Assembly: GCF_018279165.1 (NCBI RefSeq)
Contig: NZ_CP047292.1
Location: forward strand, 1 to 64,000
Direction of reading: 5' to 3'
Source: Falsirhodobacter algicola
GTDB lineage: Bacteria; Pseudomonadota; Alphaproteobacteria; Rhodobacterales; Rhodobacteraceae
Length of the DNA: 64,000 nt
The notes below the pieces were generated by a model, which did not search any database, was not told where the DNA came from, and saw only the letters and a list, made by a program, of their open reading frames with translations. The first letter of the stretch is position 1. Every line of letters begins with the position of its first letter. Below are positions 36,441-45,760 of the stretch, piece after piece. The translations under genes were made by a program, and so were the position numbers.

Positions 36441-36503
36441 ATCGCGGAACGGGGATCGGCCCGTTCGGATGCCGGGATTCCGGCCTGATGACGGGGGAAC
36501 CCC

Positions 36504-37598
36504 ATGGACCTGCAACGCCTGCCGCTGCATGATCTTCACGTGGAACTTGGGGGGCGCATGGTGCCCTTCGCGGGCTGGCACATGCCCGTGCAGTTCGAAG
36601 GCGTGATGGCCGAACACCTGCACACCCGCCGCGCCGCCGGCCTGTTCGATGTCAGCCATATGGGGCAGGTAATCCTGCGCCCGCGCACCGACATGGCCGC
36701 CCTTTGCGCCGAGATGGAGGCGCTGATGCCCGTCGCCGCCGCCGCGCTGCCCGAAGGGCGCCAGCGCTATGGCCTGCTGACGAATGCGCAGGGCGGCATC
36801 CTCGACGATCTGATGTTCGCCAACCGGGGGGATCATCTCCTCCTGGTCGTCAATGCCGGCCGCGCCGCCGAGGACATCGCCCATCTGCGCGCCCATCTGG
36901 GCGATCAGGTAGAGCCCGTGACGGACCGCGCGCTTCTGGCGCTGCAGGGCCCGCAGGCCGAAGATGCGCTGGCCCGCCTCGTGCCCGCCGTCATGGCGAT
37001 GCGCTTCATGGATGTGATCACCGCCGACACGCTGTTCGGCGCGCTCTGGATCTCCCGCTCGGGCTATACCGGCGAGGATGGGTTCGAGATTTCGGTCCCC
37101 GTGCCGGGCGCCGAGGGGCTGGCCCGCGCGCTTCTGGCGATGGCGGAGGTGGCCCCCATCGGCCTTGGCGCGCGCGACAGCCTGCGGCTGGAGGCGGGGC
37201 TGTGCCTGCATGGCCATGACATCGACGCCTCCACCACCCCGGTCGAGGCGGCGCTCTCTTGGGCGATCCCGAAATCGCGGCGCGGCGGAGGATTCCCCGG
37301 CGCGGAGCGCATCCTTGCCGAACTGGCGGACGGCCCCGAACGCCTGCGCGTCGGCCTTGCCCCCGAAGGCCGCGCCCCGATGCGCGAGGGCACGGCCCTC
37401 TTCGCCGCCGATGGCACCCCCGTCGGCACCGTCACCTCGGGCGGGTTCGGCCCCAGCGTCGGCGCGCCCGTCGCGATGGGCTATGTCGCCGCCGCCCATG
37501 CCGCCCCCGGCACCCCCCTGTTCGGCGAGGTGCGGGGCAAACGCCTGCCCGTCCTCGTCGCCGCGCTTCCCTTCATCCCCGCATCCTTCAAACGCTGA
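36504..37598 (+). CDS. gcvT: Glycine cleavage system T protein (aminomethyltransferase)
   Basis: 364 aa. It transfers the aminomethyl carbon from lipoylated GcvH to tetrahydrofolate, releasing ammonia. RMVPFAGWHMPVQFEGVMAEHLHTR, FDVSHMGQV, and SRSGYTGEDGFEI with the catalytic-site Asp are all standard for GcvT, and GLGARDSLRLEAGLCLHGHDID is the conserved folate-side region. It is the first gene of gcvTHP, under a tandem glycine riboswitch. gcvH follows after eleven bases. Confidence 0.96.
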   Translation: MDLQRLPLHDLHVELGGRMVPFAGWHMPVQFEGVMAEHLHTRRAAGLFDVSHMGQVILRPRTDMAALCAEMEALMPVAAAALPEGRQRYGLLTNAQGGILDDLMFANRGDHLLLVVNAGRAAEDIAHLRAHLGDQVEPVTDRALLALQGPQAEDALARLVPAVMAMRFMDVITADTLFGALWISRSGYTGEDGFEISVPVPGAEGLARALLAMAEVAPIGLGARDSLRLEAGLCLHGHDIDASTTPVEAALSWAIPKSRRGGGFPGAERILAELADGPERLRVGLAPEGRAPMREGTALFAADGTPVGTVTSGGFGPSVGAPVAMGYVAAAHAAPGTPLFGEVRGKRLPVLVAALPFIPASFKR

Positions 37599-37609
37599 GG
37601 AGACGTCCC

Positions 37610-37969
37610 ATGAAATACACTGAAGAGCACGAATGGCTGCGCGTCGAAGGCGATTATGTCGTCGTCGGCATCACCGAACACGCCGCCGCCCAATTGGGGG
37701 ATGTGGTGTTCGTCGAACTGCCCGAGGTGGAGACGCAGGTCGCCACCGGCGATGAGGTGGTCGTGATCGAAAGCGTCAAGGCCGCGTCCGACATCCTCGC
37801 CCCCGTCGACGGCGAGGTCGTGGAGGTCAATGACGAGCTGGCCTCCAACCCCGGCCTCGTGAACGAGGACCCGACCGGCCGGGCGTGGTTCTTCAAGCTG
37901 AAGGTCGAGGATCTGTCCGTCGTGGATCAGTTCATGGACGAAGACGAATACGCCGATCTGATCGGCTGA
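37610..37969 (+). CDS. gcvH: Glycine cleavage system H protein
   Basis: 119 aa lipoyl carrier that shuttles the aminomethyl group between GcvP, GcvT and the lipoamide dehydrogenase. The start MKYTEEHEWL is typical, and the lipoylated lysine lies in VVIESVKAASDILAPVDGEV near residue 62. The ATG has a gaggagacg ribosome site. It sits between gcvT and gcvP, which follows after 24 bases. Confidence 0.97.
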   Translation: MKYTEEHEWLRVEGDYVVVGITEHAAAQLGDVVFVELPEVETQVATGDEVVVIESVKAASDILAPVDGEVVEVNDELASNPGLVNEDPTGRAWFFKLKVEDLSVVDQFMDEDEYADLIG

Positions 37970-37993
37970 CCCCCTCCCATACGGCAGGACATC

Positions 37994-40834
37994 ATGGCCT
38001 ATACGCCCGTCGCCTACGACCCCTACGACTTCGCCAATCGCCGCCATATCGGCCCCTCTCCGGCCGAGATGGAGGAGATGCTGGCCGTCTGCGGCGTCCG
38101 CACCCTCGATCAACTGATCGAGGAAACGATCCCCGCCTCCATCCGGCAGGACCGCCCGCTGGATTGGGCGCCCTTGGCCGAGCATGAGCTGCTGGCCAAG
38201 ATGCGCGAGGTGGCGGGCCGCAACCGCGTGATGACCCAGCTGATCGGGCAGGGCTATCACGGGACGGTCACGCCCCCGGCGATCCAGCGCAACATTCTGG
38301 AAAACCCGGCTTGGTACACCGCCTACACCCCCTATCAGCCCGAGATCGCGCAGGGCCGTCTGGAGGCGCTGCTGAACTTCCAGACGATGGTGTCGGATCT
38401 GACGGGTCTGCCGGTGGCGAATGCCTCGCTCCTCGACGAATCCACCGCGGCGGCCGAGGCGATGGCGATGGCCGAACGCGCATCGAAGTCGAAGGCGCGC
38501 GCCTTCTTCGTCGATGAGGCCTGCCATCCCCAGACGATCGAGGTGATCCGCACCCGCGCCCTGCCGCTGGGCATCGAGGTGATCACCGGCCCCGCCGATA
38601 CGCTGGACGCCGCCGCCGTGTTCGGCGCGATCTTCCAATATCCCGGCACCTTCGGCGAGGTGCGCGATTTCACCCCCGAAATCGAGGCCCTGCACGCCGC
38701 CGGCGCGCTTGCGGTGGTCGCGACCGACCTTCTGGCGCTCTGCCTTCTGAAGGAGCCGGGGGCGATGGGCGCGGATATCGCGGTCGGCAGTTCGCAACGC
38801 TTCGGCGTGCCGATGGGCTATGGCGGCCCGCATGCCGCCTTCATGTCCTGCCGCGACGCGCTGAAACGCTCCATGCCGGGGCGGATCGTGGGCGTGTCAG
38901 TGGATGCGCGCGGCAACAAGGCCTACCGCCTTGCGCTGCAAACGCGCGAGCAGCATATCCGCCGCGAAAAGGCCACCTCCAACGTCTGCACGGCGCAGGC
39001 GCTTCTGGCGGTGATGGCGGGCTTCTATGCCGTGTTCCACGGGCCGAAGGGCCTGCGCGCCATCGCCGAGCGCGTGCATTTCCACACCGTGCGCGTGGCC
39101 GAGGCGCTGCGCGCCGCCGGGGCGGATGTGCAGCCCGCCGCCTTCTTCGACACGATCACCGTGCGGGTGGGCGTGGGCCAGCAGGGCATCATGGCCGCCG
39201 CGCGCCATCGCGGCATCAACCTGCGCCGCGTGGGCCGCGACCGCGTGGGCATCAGCCTTGACGAGACGACCGATGAGGGCGTGATCGCCCGCCTTCTGGA
39301 CGCCTTCGGCATCGCCGAGGTGCCCGCCACCGCCGCCGCCCCCGCCGTGCCGGACGCGATGCTGCGCCGCTCCGAGTACCTGACCCATCCGGTATTCCAC
39401 ATGAACCGGGCGGAGTCGGAGATGATGCGGTACATGCGCCGTCTGGCCGACCGCGATCTGGCGCTGGACCGGGCGATGATCCCCCTCGGCTCCTGCACGA
39501 TGAAGCTGAACGCCGCGGCCGAGATGATGCCGATCACATGGCCGGAATTCGGCTCGCTCCATCCCTTCGCGCCGGCCAATCAGGCGCAGGGCTATGCCGA
39601 GGCGATCGCCGATCTGTCGGAAAAGCTCTGCACGATCACCGGCTATGATGCCTTTTCCATGCAGCCCAATTCGGGCGCGCAGGGGGAATATGCGGGGCTT
39701 CTGACCATTCAGGCCTATCACCGCGCCCGCGGCGAAGGGGAGCGGGACATCTGCCTGATCCCGATGTCGGCGCATGGCACGAATCCGGCCTCGGCGCAGA
39801 TGGTGGGGATGAAGGTGGTGGTGGTGAAATCCGCCCCCAACGGCGATGTGGACATCGAGGATTTCCGCGCCAAGGCCGAAGCCGCCGGAACGCGCCTTGC
39901 CGCCTGCATGATCACCTACCCCTCCACCCATGGCGTCTTCGAAGAGGCCGTGCGCGAGGTGTGCGACATCACGCATCGCCATGGCGGGCAGGTCTATATC
40001 GACGGGGCGAACATGAACGCGATGGTCGGGCTGGTGAAGCCCGGCGCGATCGGCGGGGATGTCAGCCACCTGAACCTGCACAAGACCTTCGCGATCCCGC
40101 ATGGCGGCGGCGGGCCCGGCATGGGGCCGATCGGGGTGAAGGCGCATCTGGCGCCCTTCCTGCCCGGCCATCCCGAAACCGGGGGCGAGGAGGGGCCGGT
40201 ATCCGCCGCGCCCTATGGCTCGGCCTCCATCCTGCTGATCTCGTGGGCCTATTGCCTGATGATGGGCGGCGAGGGGCTGGCGCAGGCGACGCGCGTGGCC
40301 ATCCTGAACGCCAACTACATCGCGGCGCGGCTGCGCGGGGCCTATCAGGTGCTGTTCATGGGCAATCGCGGACGGGTGGCGCATGAATGCATCCTCGACA
40401 CCCGCCCCTTCGCCGAGGCGGGCGTGACGGTGGACGACATCGCCAAGCGCCTGATCGACAACGGCTTCCACCCCCCGACCATGAGCTTCCCGGTCCCCGG
40501 CACGCTGATGGTCGAGCCCACGGAATCCGAGACCAAGGCCGAGATCGACCGTTTCGTCACAGCGCTTTTGTCGATCCGCGAAGAGATCCGCGCCGTGGAG
40601 GACGGGCGCATCGCGGCCGATGCCTCGCCCCTGCGCCACGCCCCCCACACGGTGGAGGATCTGGTGGCCGAGTGGACGCGCCCCTATGCCCGCGAGGAAG
40701 GCTGCTTCCCCGCCGGCAGCTTCCGGGTGGACAAGTACTGGCCCCCCGTGGGCCGCGTGGACAACGCCTATGGCGATCGCAACCTGATCTGCACCTGCCC
40801 GCCGATCGAGACGTATCAGGACGCCGCCGAATGA
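37994..40834 (+). CDS. gcvP: Glycine dehydrogenase (decarboxylating), P protein
   Basis: 946 aa, the single-chain form in which both homologous halves (P1-like and P2-like) are fused. It is PLP-dependent and decarboxylates glycine, passing the aminomethyl group to GcvH. The PLP lysine is in [20 protein letters not shown] near residue 696, and RHIGPSP at the N terminus and [21 protein letters not shown] at the start of the C-terminal half are diagnostic. It ends the operon and is followed at once by a strong terminator. Confidence 0.97.
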   Translation: MAYTPVAYDPYDFANRRHIGPSPAEMEEMLAVCGVRTLDQLIEETIPASIRQDRPLDWAPLAEHELLAKMREVAGRNRVMTQLIGQGYHGTVTPPAIQRNILENPAWYTAYTPYQPEIAQGRLEALLNFQTMVSDLTGLPVANASLLDESTAAAEAMAMAERASKSKARAFFVDEACHPQTIEVIRTRALPLGIEVITGPADTLDAAAVFGAIFQYPGTFGEVRDFTPEIEALHAAGALAVVATDLLALCLLKEPGAMGADIAVGSSQRFGVPMGYGGPHAAFMSCRDALKRSMPGRIVGVSVDARGNKAYRLALQTREQHIRREKATSNVCTAQALLAVMAGFYAVFHGPKGLRAIAERVHFHTVRVAEALRAAGADVQPAAFFDTITVRVGVGQQGIMAAARHRGINLRRVGRDRVGISLDETTDEGVIARLLDAFGIAEVPATAAAPAVPDAMLRRSEYLTHPVFHMNRAESEMMRYMRRLADRDLALDRAMIPLGSCTMKLNAAAEMMPITWPEFGSLHPFAPANQAQGYAEAIADLSEKLCTITGYDAFSMQPNSGAQGEYAGLLTIQAYHRARGEGERDICLIPMSAHGTNPASAQMVGMKVVVVKSAPNGDVDIEDFRAKAEAAGTRLAACMITYPSTHGVFEEAVREVCDITHRHGGQVYIDGANMNAMVGLVKPGAIGGDVSHLNLHKTFAIPHGGGGPGMGPIGVKAHLAPFLPGHPETGGEEGPVSAAPYGSASILLISWAYCLMMGGEGLAQATRVAILNANYIAARLRGAYQVLFMGNRGRVAHECILDTRPFAEAGVTVDDIAKRLIDNGFHPPTMSFPVPGTLMVEPTESETKAEIDRFVTALLSIREEIRAVEDGRIAADASPLRHAPHTVEDLVAEWTRPYAREEGCFPAGSFRVDKYWPPVGRVDNAYGDRNLICTCPPIETYQDAAE

Positions 40835-40838
40835 CGAA

Positions 40839-40867
40839 AAAGGCCCCCGGCATAACCGGGGGCCTTT
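40839..40867 (+). terminator. Intrinsic terminator of gcvTHP
   Basis: A perfect 12-bp stem (aaaggcccccgg / ccgggggccttt) with a 5-base loop starts four bases after the gcvP stop. A-rich before and T-ending after, it can work in both directions and also serves the converging PRC-barrel gene. Confidence 0.93.
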
Positions 40868-40897
40868 CGCATTGCGCCTAGGCGCGCGATCCGAGGA

Positions 40898-41461
40898 TCA
40901 CTTCATCCCGCCGAGCCAGGATTCGTCCAGCTGGGGCTTGGCCTCCAGTTCGTCCTGCGTCAGACGCGTCACGACGGAGAAGTCGTCGCCGTCCTTGACG
41001 AAACGCACGTCCTTGAGGCTCAGCAGCACGGTGTCGTCACCGATGTCCAGCCAGCCGCCGGTTTCGACCGCAAGGCCCACCAGCTTGCCATCCGGCGACA
41101 TCACGATGTCGTCCACCTCGCCGATGTCGTTCCAGTCGTCGCTGACGGCATCGTAGCTCGGCGTGGCGTTCCAGTCTTCGTCGCTGACCTCTTCGGCGAC
41201 GGAGTAGATGTCGGCACCCAGCAGCTCATCGGCGCTGATCATCGAGGCATAGTTGTCCTCGGTGGCCACGCCGCTGTTGCCCATCATCATGCCGCCATGA
41301 TGCATGTCGCCATGCATGCCGTCATGATGCATCCCGTCGTGCTGCATCGGCGCTTCGGTGGTGGCCGTCGTGCCCGGTTCGGCTTGCGTCGTCTGTGCGC
41401 CGGCAAAGGCGGTGGACAGGGCGAGAACCGAAGCGGCGAAGGGAATGGCTTTGAGTTTCAT
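40898..41461 (-). CDS. Exported PRC-barrel domain protein with His/Met-rich linker
   Basis: 187 aa. A signal peptide ends near STAFAGAQT (about residue 23). Residues ~35-60 form a low-complexity His/Met/Gly/Asp stretch (for example MQHDGMHHDGMHGDMHHGG) that could bind copper or another metal. The C-terminal part is a PRC-barrel: DDWNDIGEVDDIVMSPDGKLVGLAVETGGWLDIGDDTVLL. Function of exported PRC-barrel proteins is poorly known, with links to stress and envelope. The ATG at 41461 has an excellent ggagga. The gene converges on gcvP across the shared terminator. Confidence 0.8.
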   Translation of the reverse strand: MKLKAIPFAASVLALSTAFAGAQTTQAEPGTTATTEAPMQHDGMHHDGMHGDMHHGGMMMGNSGVATEDNYASMISADELLGADIYSVAEEVSDEDWNATPSYDAVSDDWNDIGEVDDIVMSPDGKLVGLAVETGGWLDIGDDTVLLSLKDVRFVKDGDDFSVVTRLTQDELEAKPQLDESWLGGMK

Positions 41462-41776
41462 GGATTCCTCCAGTTTATTCTGCAGTGCGGCATGGCCGCG
41501 ATCTGCGCAGGGTGTCACAGCCGTGGGGGCTGCGGGCGGGACCGGCGGAGCGATTGCCGCCCCGGCCCGCCTGTCGACGGCGAGAGCGTCGGATGCGCCG
41601 GGCGTCGTATCGTCTGGCGTGTCGCGTTCTCTCGTCTCATCATGGCGAACCAACACGCAGACCGCGGCGAGGTTCCGCCGATGCGCGGTATTTTTGGGCA
41701 AAGCGCGAATTTCTGCGTGTGCGGACAGTGGATTGACCCATGGACGTGCGCCATCTTCCTGTCATAAAGGAAGCAC
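41462..41776. other. 315-bp divergent intergenic region (PRC-barrel gene / opgC-like gene)
   Basis: No gene is convincing here. It should hold promoters for both divergent genes. The clearest compositional feature is an AT-richer patch at about 41685-41715 (tatttttggg ... gaatttct), nearer the opgC-like side. No clear -35/-10 pair or operator is visible. Confidence 0.4.
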
Positions 41777-43030
41777 ATGATGCGCATGACCGCTCTTGAC
41801 GGCCTTCGGGGCTGGTTTCTGATCACCATGACCCTGAGTCATGTGGTGTTGCAGCAGGGCGTCTGGCTCGACTGGCTGCATTTCCGCAACCTGATGTTCG
41901 TCGAAAGCGCGCAGGGCTTCGTGTTCCTGTCGGGGCTTTTGTTCGGCATGGTGCAATATCGCCGCCTGATCAAACAGGGGCCGCAGGCGCTGTGGCAATC
42001 GGCCGGGCGGCGCGTGCTGGAACTGTGGTGCTGGGCCGTGGGGCTGCTGATCCTCGTGCTGATGGCGCGCAACCATCTGCCGAACGGCGCGTGGATCTAC
42101 CGCAACTGGCTGGGACAGAGCGGCCTCGAGGATCCGATCCGCGTGGCCGCGATCGCCACCACGATCTTTCAGCCCACCTTCATGGATATCCTGCCGCAAT
42201 ACATGATCTACATTGCGGTGGCGCCCGCCGTCCTGCTTCTGGTCCGGCGCGAGCTCTGGCCGCTGGCGGCAGCGCTGTCGATCATCGTGTGGATGTCGGC
42301 GCAGCTCGGCCTCGTGCTGCCGCTGTCGCGCGGCGTCGATCTTCTGGCCGAGGCGCGGGACGGGCAGGGGCTGCGCATGGCCTTCGATCCGATGGGCTGG
42401 CAGCTTTTGTTCATGGGCGGGGTGATCGTCGGCAGCCTGTGGCAACGCGGCACCCTACGGGCCGAGCATCTGTTCCCCGCCGGCCCCGCATGGCCGCTGG
42501 CGGCGCTGGCGGTGATGCTGTTCTTCCTGCCGCTGCGGGTGCTGACGGCGCATGGCTGGCTCGATCCGCAGACGCTCGGCCTCTTTGCGCAGATGGAGCG
42601 GCGCTCCAATCTCGGGCCGGTCTATGTGATGAACTTCGTCGCGGCGGCGTGGCTGATGGGCTGGCTGCTGCATCGCGGGGCCGAGGCCGCGCCCGTCATT
42701 CAGCGCATCGCGGCGGGCCTGCGCCGTCTGGTGGGCTGGGAGTGGGCGGCGCTGCTGGGCCGCCATTCGCTTCAGACCTATGTCTGGCATGTGGTGCTGG
42801 TCTATGCGCTGCGCTATGCCGATGCGGCGCATGGGCCGCTGGGTCCGGTGCAGGCAACGCTGGGCGTGGCGGTGGCGCTGCTGCTGCTGCCCCTACCTGC
42901 CTGCCTGCTGGAGGGGCGCTTCATCCGCCGCCCCGTCGCCCCCGCCCGCCAAGAACCGCGGCTGAGCGCGCAGGACCTTCCCACCATCACCCCCAGCGTT
43001 CGCCAGCCCCCGGTGATGCGGCGGCCCTAG
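41777..43030 (+). CDS. OpgC-family membrane acyltransferase
   Basis: 417 aa with about ten membrane helices. MTALDGLRGWFLITMTLSHV at the N terminus and FRNLMFVESAQGFVFLSGLLFGMVQ match OpgC proteins, which add succinyl groups to osmoregulated periplasmic glucans; GRHSLQTYVWHVVLVYAL near residue 330 is the conserved late helix with His. Two adjacent ATG codons (41777, 41780) follow aaggaag. No opgG or opgH is near. The end overlaps the converging response regulator by four bases. Confidence 0.85.
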   Translation: MMRMTALDGLRGWFLITMTLSHVVLQQGVWLDWLHFRNLMFVESAQGFVFLSGLLFGMVQYRRLIKQGPQALWQSAGRRVLELWCWAVGLLILVLMARNHLPNGAWIYRNWLGQSGLEDPIRVAAIATTIFQPTFMDILPQYMIYIAVAPAVLLLVRRELWPLAAALSIIVWMSAQLGLVLPLSRGVDLLAEARDGQGLRMAFDPMGWQLLFMGGVIVGSLWQRGTLRAEHLFPAGPAWPLAALAVMLFFLPLRVLTAHGWLDPQTLGLFAQMERRSNLGPVYVMNFVAAAWLMGWLLHRGAEAAPVIQRIAAGLRRLVGWEWAALLGRHSLQTYVWHVVLVYALRYADAAHGPLGPVQATLGVAVALLLLPLPACLLEGRFIRRPVAPARQEPRLSAQDLPTITPSVRQPPVMRRP

Positions 43031-43401
43031 ACCGGAACCGCCGCGAAGTGGCGCGATAGGAAATCGGCCACCGCATCGGCGCCCACGGGCTTTTCCATGA
43101 AGGCCAGCGGCTGCGCCTCGGCCGCGCGGGCGCGTGTGGCGGGATCGAGGCTGGCGCTAACGAAGATGCACGGGATGGCGTGGCGTTCGCGCAGCATCAG
43201 CGCCGTTTCCACCCCATCGGAATCCATCGCCAGATGCACATCCATGGTGGCAAGGTCGATGTCATGCGCCTCGGCCAGCTTCAGTGCCGCCGACTGATCC
43301 CGCGCGATGCCCACCGTCTCGAACCCCGCATCTTCCAAGGTACAGGCAAGGTCGAGGCCGATCAGGGCCTCATCCTCGACGATCAGGATCTTGCGGGGCA
43401 T
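43027..43401 (-). CDS. Receiver-only response regulator
   Basis: 124 aa CheY-like domain. ILIVEDEALIGLDLACTLEDAGFE carries the acidic pocket, DIDLATMDVHLAMDSDGVE holds the phospho-acceptor Asp (about residue 54), and PCIFVSASLD plus LAFMEKP give the conserved Thr/Ser and Lys positions. There is no output domain. This style of receiver commonly partners HWE/HisKA_2 histidine kinases; one is encoded 13.6 kb away. The ATG at 43401 is used; an upstream ATG at 43455 would add 18 basic residues. Confidence 0.88.
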   Translation of the reverse strand: MPRKILIVEDEALIGLDLACTLEDAGFETVGIARDQSAALKLAEAHDIDLATMDVHLAMDSDGVETALMLRERHAIPCIFVSASLDPATRARAAEAQPLAFMEKPVGADAVADFLSRHFAAVPV

Positions 43402-43495
43402 GCGGACAACCTTACTTCCAACGCGGGGGAGACGCGCGATTTGGAAAGAACGCATGGGCGTGGCTTTGGTTCCGCGTACCCGCGCCTTTTTCGGC

Positions 43496-44230
43496 CTATC
43501 CGCTGACGCGGCGCAGGAAGGCGCGGGTGCGCGGATCGCGCGGGGCTTCGAAGATCTGGGCCGGGGGGCCTTCCTCCACGATGCGGCCGCCTTCCATGAA
43601 CAGCACCCGGTCCGCGATCTCGCGGGCGAACTGCATCTCATGGGTGACGATCAGCATGGTCTGGCGGCGTTCGGCGACGCGGCGCAGAAGGTCCAGCACC
43701 TCGCCCACCCATTCGGGATCGAGCGCCGAGGTCGGTTCGTCCAGCAGCATCAGATCGGCGTCCAGCGCCATGGCGCGGCCGATGCCGACGCGCTGCTGCT
43801 GCCCGCCCGACAGGGCGGCGGGAAAGCTGCCCGCCTTATCGGCAAGGCCCGTTTCGCGCAGGATCGCATCGGCGCGGGCCTCGGCCTCGGCGCGGGGGCG
43901 GCGCTGAACGGTGCGCAGCGCCTCGGTGATGTTCTGGCGCGCCGTGCGGTTGGCAAAGAGCGCGTAGTTCTGAAACACGAAGGCCGTCCGCCGCCGCAGC
44001 GCCAGAACCTGCGCCTTGCTGACGCGGGCCGCATCCACCGACAGATCGCCGATCTCGATCCGGCCGGCATCGGGGCGGTCCAGAAAGTTGATGCAGCGCA
44101 GCAGCGTCGATTTCCCCGTGCCCGACGGGCCGATGATCGCCACACGCTCGCCCGGCTGAATGGTCAGGTCGATCCCGTCCAGCACCACCGTATCGCCGAA
44201 ACGCTTCGTCAGTCCTTCCAGCCGGATCAT
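43496..44230 (-). CDS. Polar amino-acid ABC transporter ATP-binding protein (cystine type)
   Basis: 244 aa. Walker A IGPSGTGKST, signature LSGGQQQRVGIGRAMALD, Walker B LMLLDEPTSALDP and H-loop VTHEM are complete. GlnQ/TcyN-type subunits have this length and sequence. It powers the permease and binding protein encoded directly upstream (ATGA overlap with the permease). The binding protein points to cystine or a related amino acid. Confidence 0.93.
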   Translation of the reverse strand: MIRLEGLTKRFGDTVVLDGIDLTIQPGERVAIIGPSGTGKSTLLRCINFLDRPDAGRIEIGDLSVDAARVSKAQVLALRRRTAFVFQNYALFANRTARQNITEALRTVQRRPRAEAEARADAILRETGLADKAGSFPAALSGGQQQRVGIGRAMALDADLMLLDEPTSALDPEWVGEVLDLLRRVAERRQTMLIVTHEMQFAREIADRVLFMEGGRIVEEGPPAQIFEAPRDPRTRAFLRRVSG

Positions 44231-44901
44231 CGTGTGAACGCCTTGTTCAGGGAAAATTCGATGCGCCGCTGCACGACCGACAGCGCCTCCACCACGATCC
44301 AATAGATCACCGCGACGACGATGAACGCCTCGAAATAGAGGAAGCTGCCGGCGGCGGCCTTTTGCGTCGCGCCCATCATCTCCGTCACGCCCAGCGTGAA
44401 GGCGAGCGAGGTGCTCTTGATCATGTCGATAAAGTAATTGACCAGCGTCGGCGCCGCCACGCGGGCGGCCTGCGGCAGGATGATGCGGCCCATCATCTGG
44501 ATGCGGGTCATGCCGACGGCCTCGGCGGCCTCCCACTGGCTACGGTCCACGCCCAGAACGGCGGCGCGGATGCTTTCGGCCATATAGGCGCTGAAATGCA
44601 GCGTGAGGCCGATGATCGCAGCCTCGACCCCGGTGATGCCGCGCAGCACCGGCATCACCTGCGGCAGCCCGTAATAGAAGAGGAACAGCTGCACCAGCAG
44701 CGGCGTGCCGCGGAAGAAGCTGATGAACAGCACCACCACCGCATCCAAGACGGGGATGCGGGCCACCCGCTCCATCGCCAGAAGGCAGCCGAGGATCAGC
44801 GCGCAGACCATCCCCGCCGCCGCCATGAACAGCGTCAGCGGCAGATAGCCCAGCAGGATGGGCACCAGACCCAGCATGAAATCGAGGTCCAGCGCCCGCA
44901 T
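44227..44901 (-). CDS. Polar amino-acid ABC transporter permease (cystine type)
   Basis: 224 aa with about five membrane helices. SFFRGTPLLVQLFLFYYGLPQ is the HisM/GlnP family signature, and WEAAEAVGMTRIQMMGRIILPQA is the EAA loop that contacts the ATPase. It probably forms a homodimeric channel, since only one permease gene is present. It is placed between the binding-protein gene (one base apart) and the ATPase gene. Confidence 0.93.
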   Translation of the reverse strand: MRALDLDFMLGLVPILLGYLPLTLFMAAAGMVCALILGCLLAMERVARIPVLDAVVVLFISFFRGTPLLVQLFLFYYGLPQVMPVLRGITGVEAAIIGLTLHFSAYMAESIRAAVLGVDRSQWEAAEAVGMTRIQMMGRIILPQAARVAAPTLVNYFIDMIKSTSLAFTLGVTEMMGATQKAAAGSFLYFEAFIVVAVIYWIVVEALSVVQRRIEFSLNKAFTR

Positions 44902-44902
44902 G

Positions 44903-45652
44903 TCAGTCGTCCAGCGGCTGGGTCACGTCGGCATCGAGCCATTTTTCGGAAATGGCGCTCAGCGTGCCATCCGCCTTCATCGCGGTGATCGCCTCGTCCA
45001 CGCGGTCGCGCAGCGCCTCGGCATCCTGACGGAAGGGCAGGGCGTTGCGGATCTCCGAGAAGGGCTGCCCGGCAAGCGCCAGCGGCAGCGGGCTTTCCGC
45101 GATCACCTGCGCCGAGGAAACGCGGTCCATCACGAAGGCATCGACGCGGCCAAGGGCGGTGTCCTGCTCGATGTTGGATTCGTAGGTGCGGATGTCGATC
45201 TCGTCGGCATAGGGCAGGGCGCGCAGAAGCTGTTCGAAGTTCGACCCGAGGCTGACGGCCACGCTGCGGCCCTTCAGGGATTCGGGGCCGGTGATCTCAT
45301 CCTCGTTGCCGCTGCGCACGACGACCTGCGCCCCGTCATAGACATAGGGCTGGGTGAAGAGGAACTTCGCCTCGCGCTCGGGGGTGATGGTGATCTGGTT
45401 TGCCACGGTGTCGATGCGGCCCGCATCCAGCGCCCCGATCAGACCCGAGAAGGACATGGTGACGAAGCTGACATCCATGCCGAGCCGCGCGCCAACCTCG
45501 TTCAGGAAATCGACCTCGAAGCCCTGAAGCGTATCGTCGCGGGTGAAGGTGAAGGGGAAGTATCCGCCCGACATGCCGACGCGCAGCGTGTCCGCCATGG
45601 CCGGGGCGGCCAGCGCGCCGAGCGCCGTCGCGAGGGTGAGTGCCTTGAGCAT
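44903..45652 (-). CDS. Amino-acid ABC transporter substrate-binding protein (TcyJ/FliY-like)
   Basis: 249 aa periplasmic protein. A signal peptide ends at LAAPAMAD (about residue 20). TLRVGMSGGYFPFTF and GFEVDFLNEVGARLG are the general amino-acid binding-protein marks, and IDTVANQITITPEREAKFLFTQPYV, SLGSNFEQLL and SEKWLDADVTQ resemble the E. coli cystine-binding protein TcyJ as I remember it. The ATG at 45652 is preceded by agga. An imperfect repeat acaag-N6-cttgt (45746-45761) lies about 95 bp upstream, function unknown. First gene of the importer operon. Confidence 0.9.
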   Translation of the reverse strand: MLKALTLATALGALAAPAMADTLRVGMSGGYFPFTFTRDDTLQGFEVDFLNEVGARLGMDVSFVTMSFSGLIGALDAGRIDTVANQITITPEREAKFLFTQPYVYDGAQVVVRSGNEDEITGPESLKGRSVAVSLGSNFEQLLRALPYADEIDIRTYESNIEQDTALGRVDAFVMDRVSSAQVIAESPLPLALAGQPFSEIRNALPFRQDAEALRDRVDEAITAMKADGTLSAISEKWLDADVTQPLDD

Positions 45653-45760
45653 GCGCTGTCCTTTCAAAATCGACATCCGGGCCAATCATCGGGCCGGAAC
45701 GGGGACATGACGCCTTCCGGCGCGCCCCGCAATGGCCTTGAGGAAACAAGAATGATCTTG

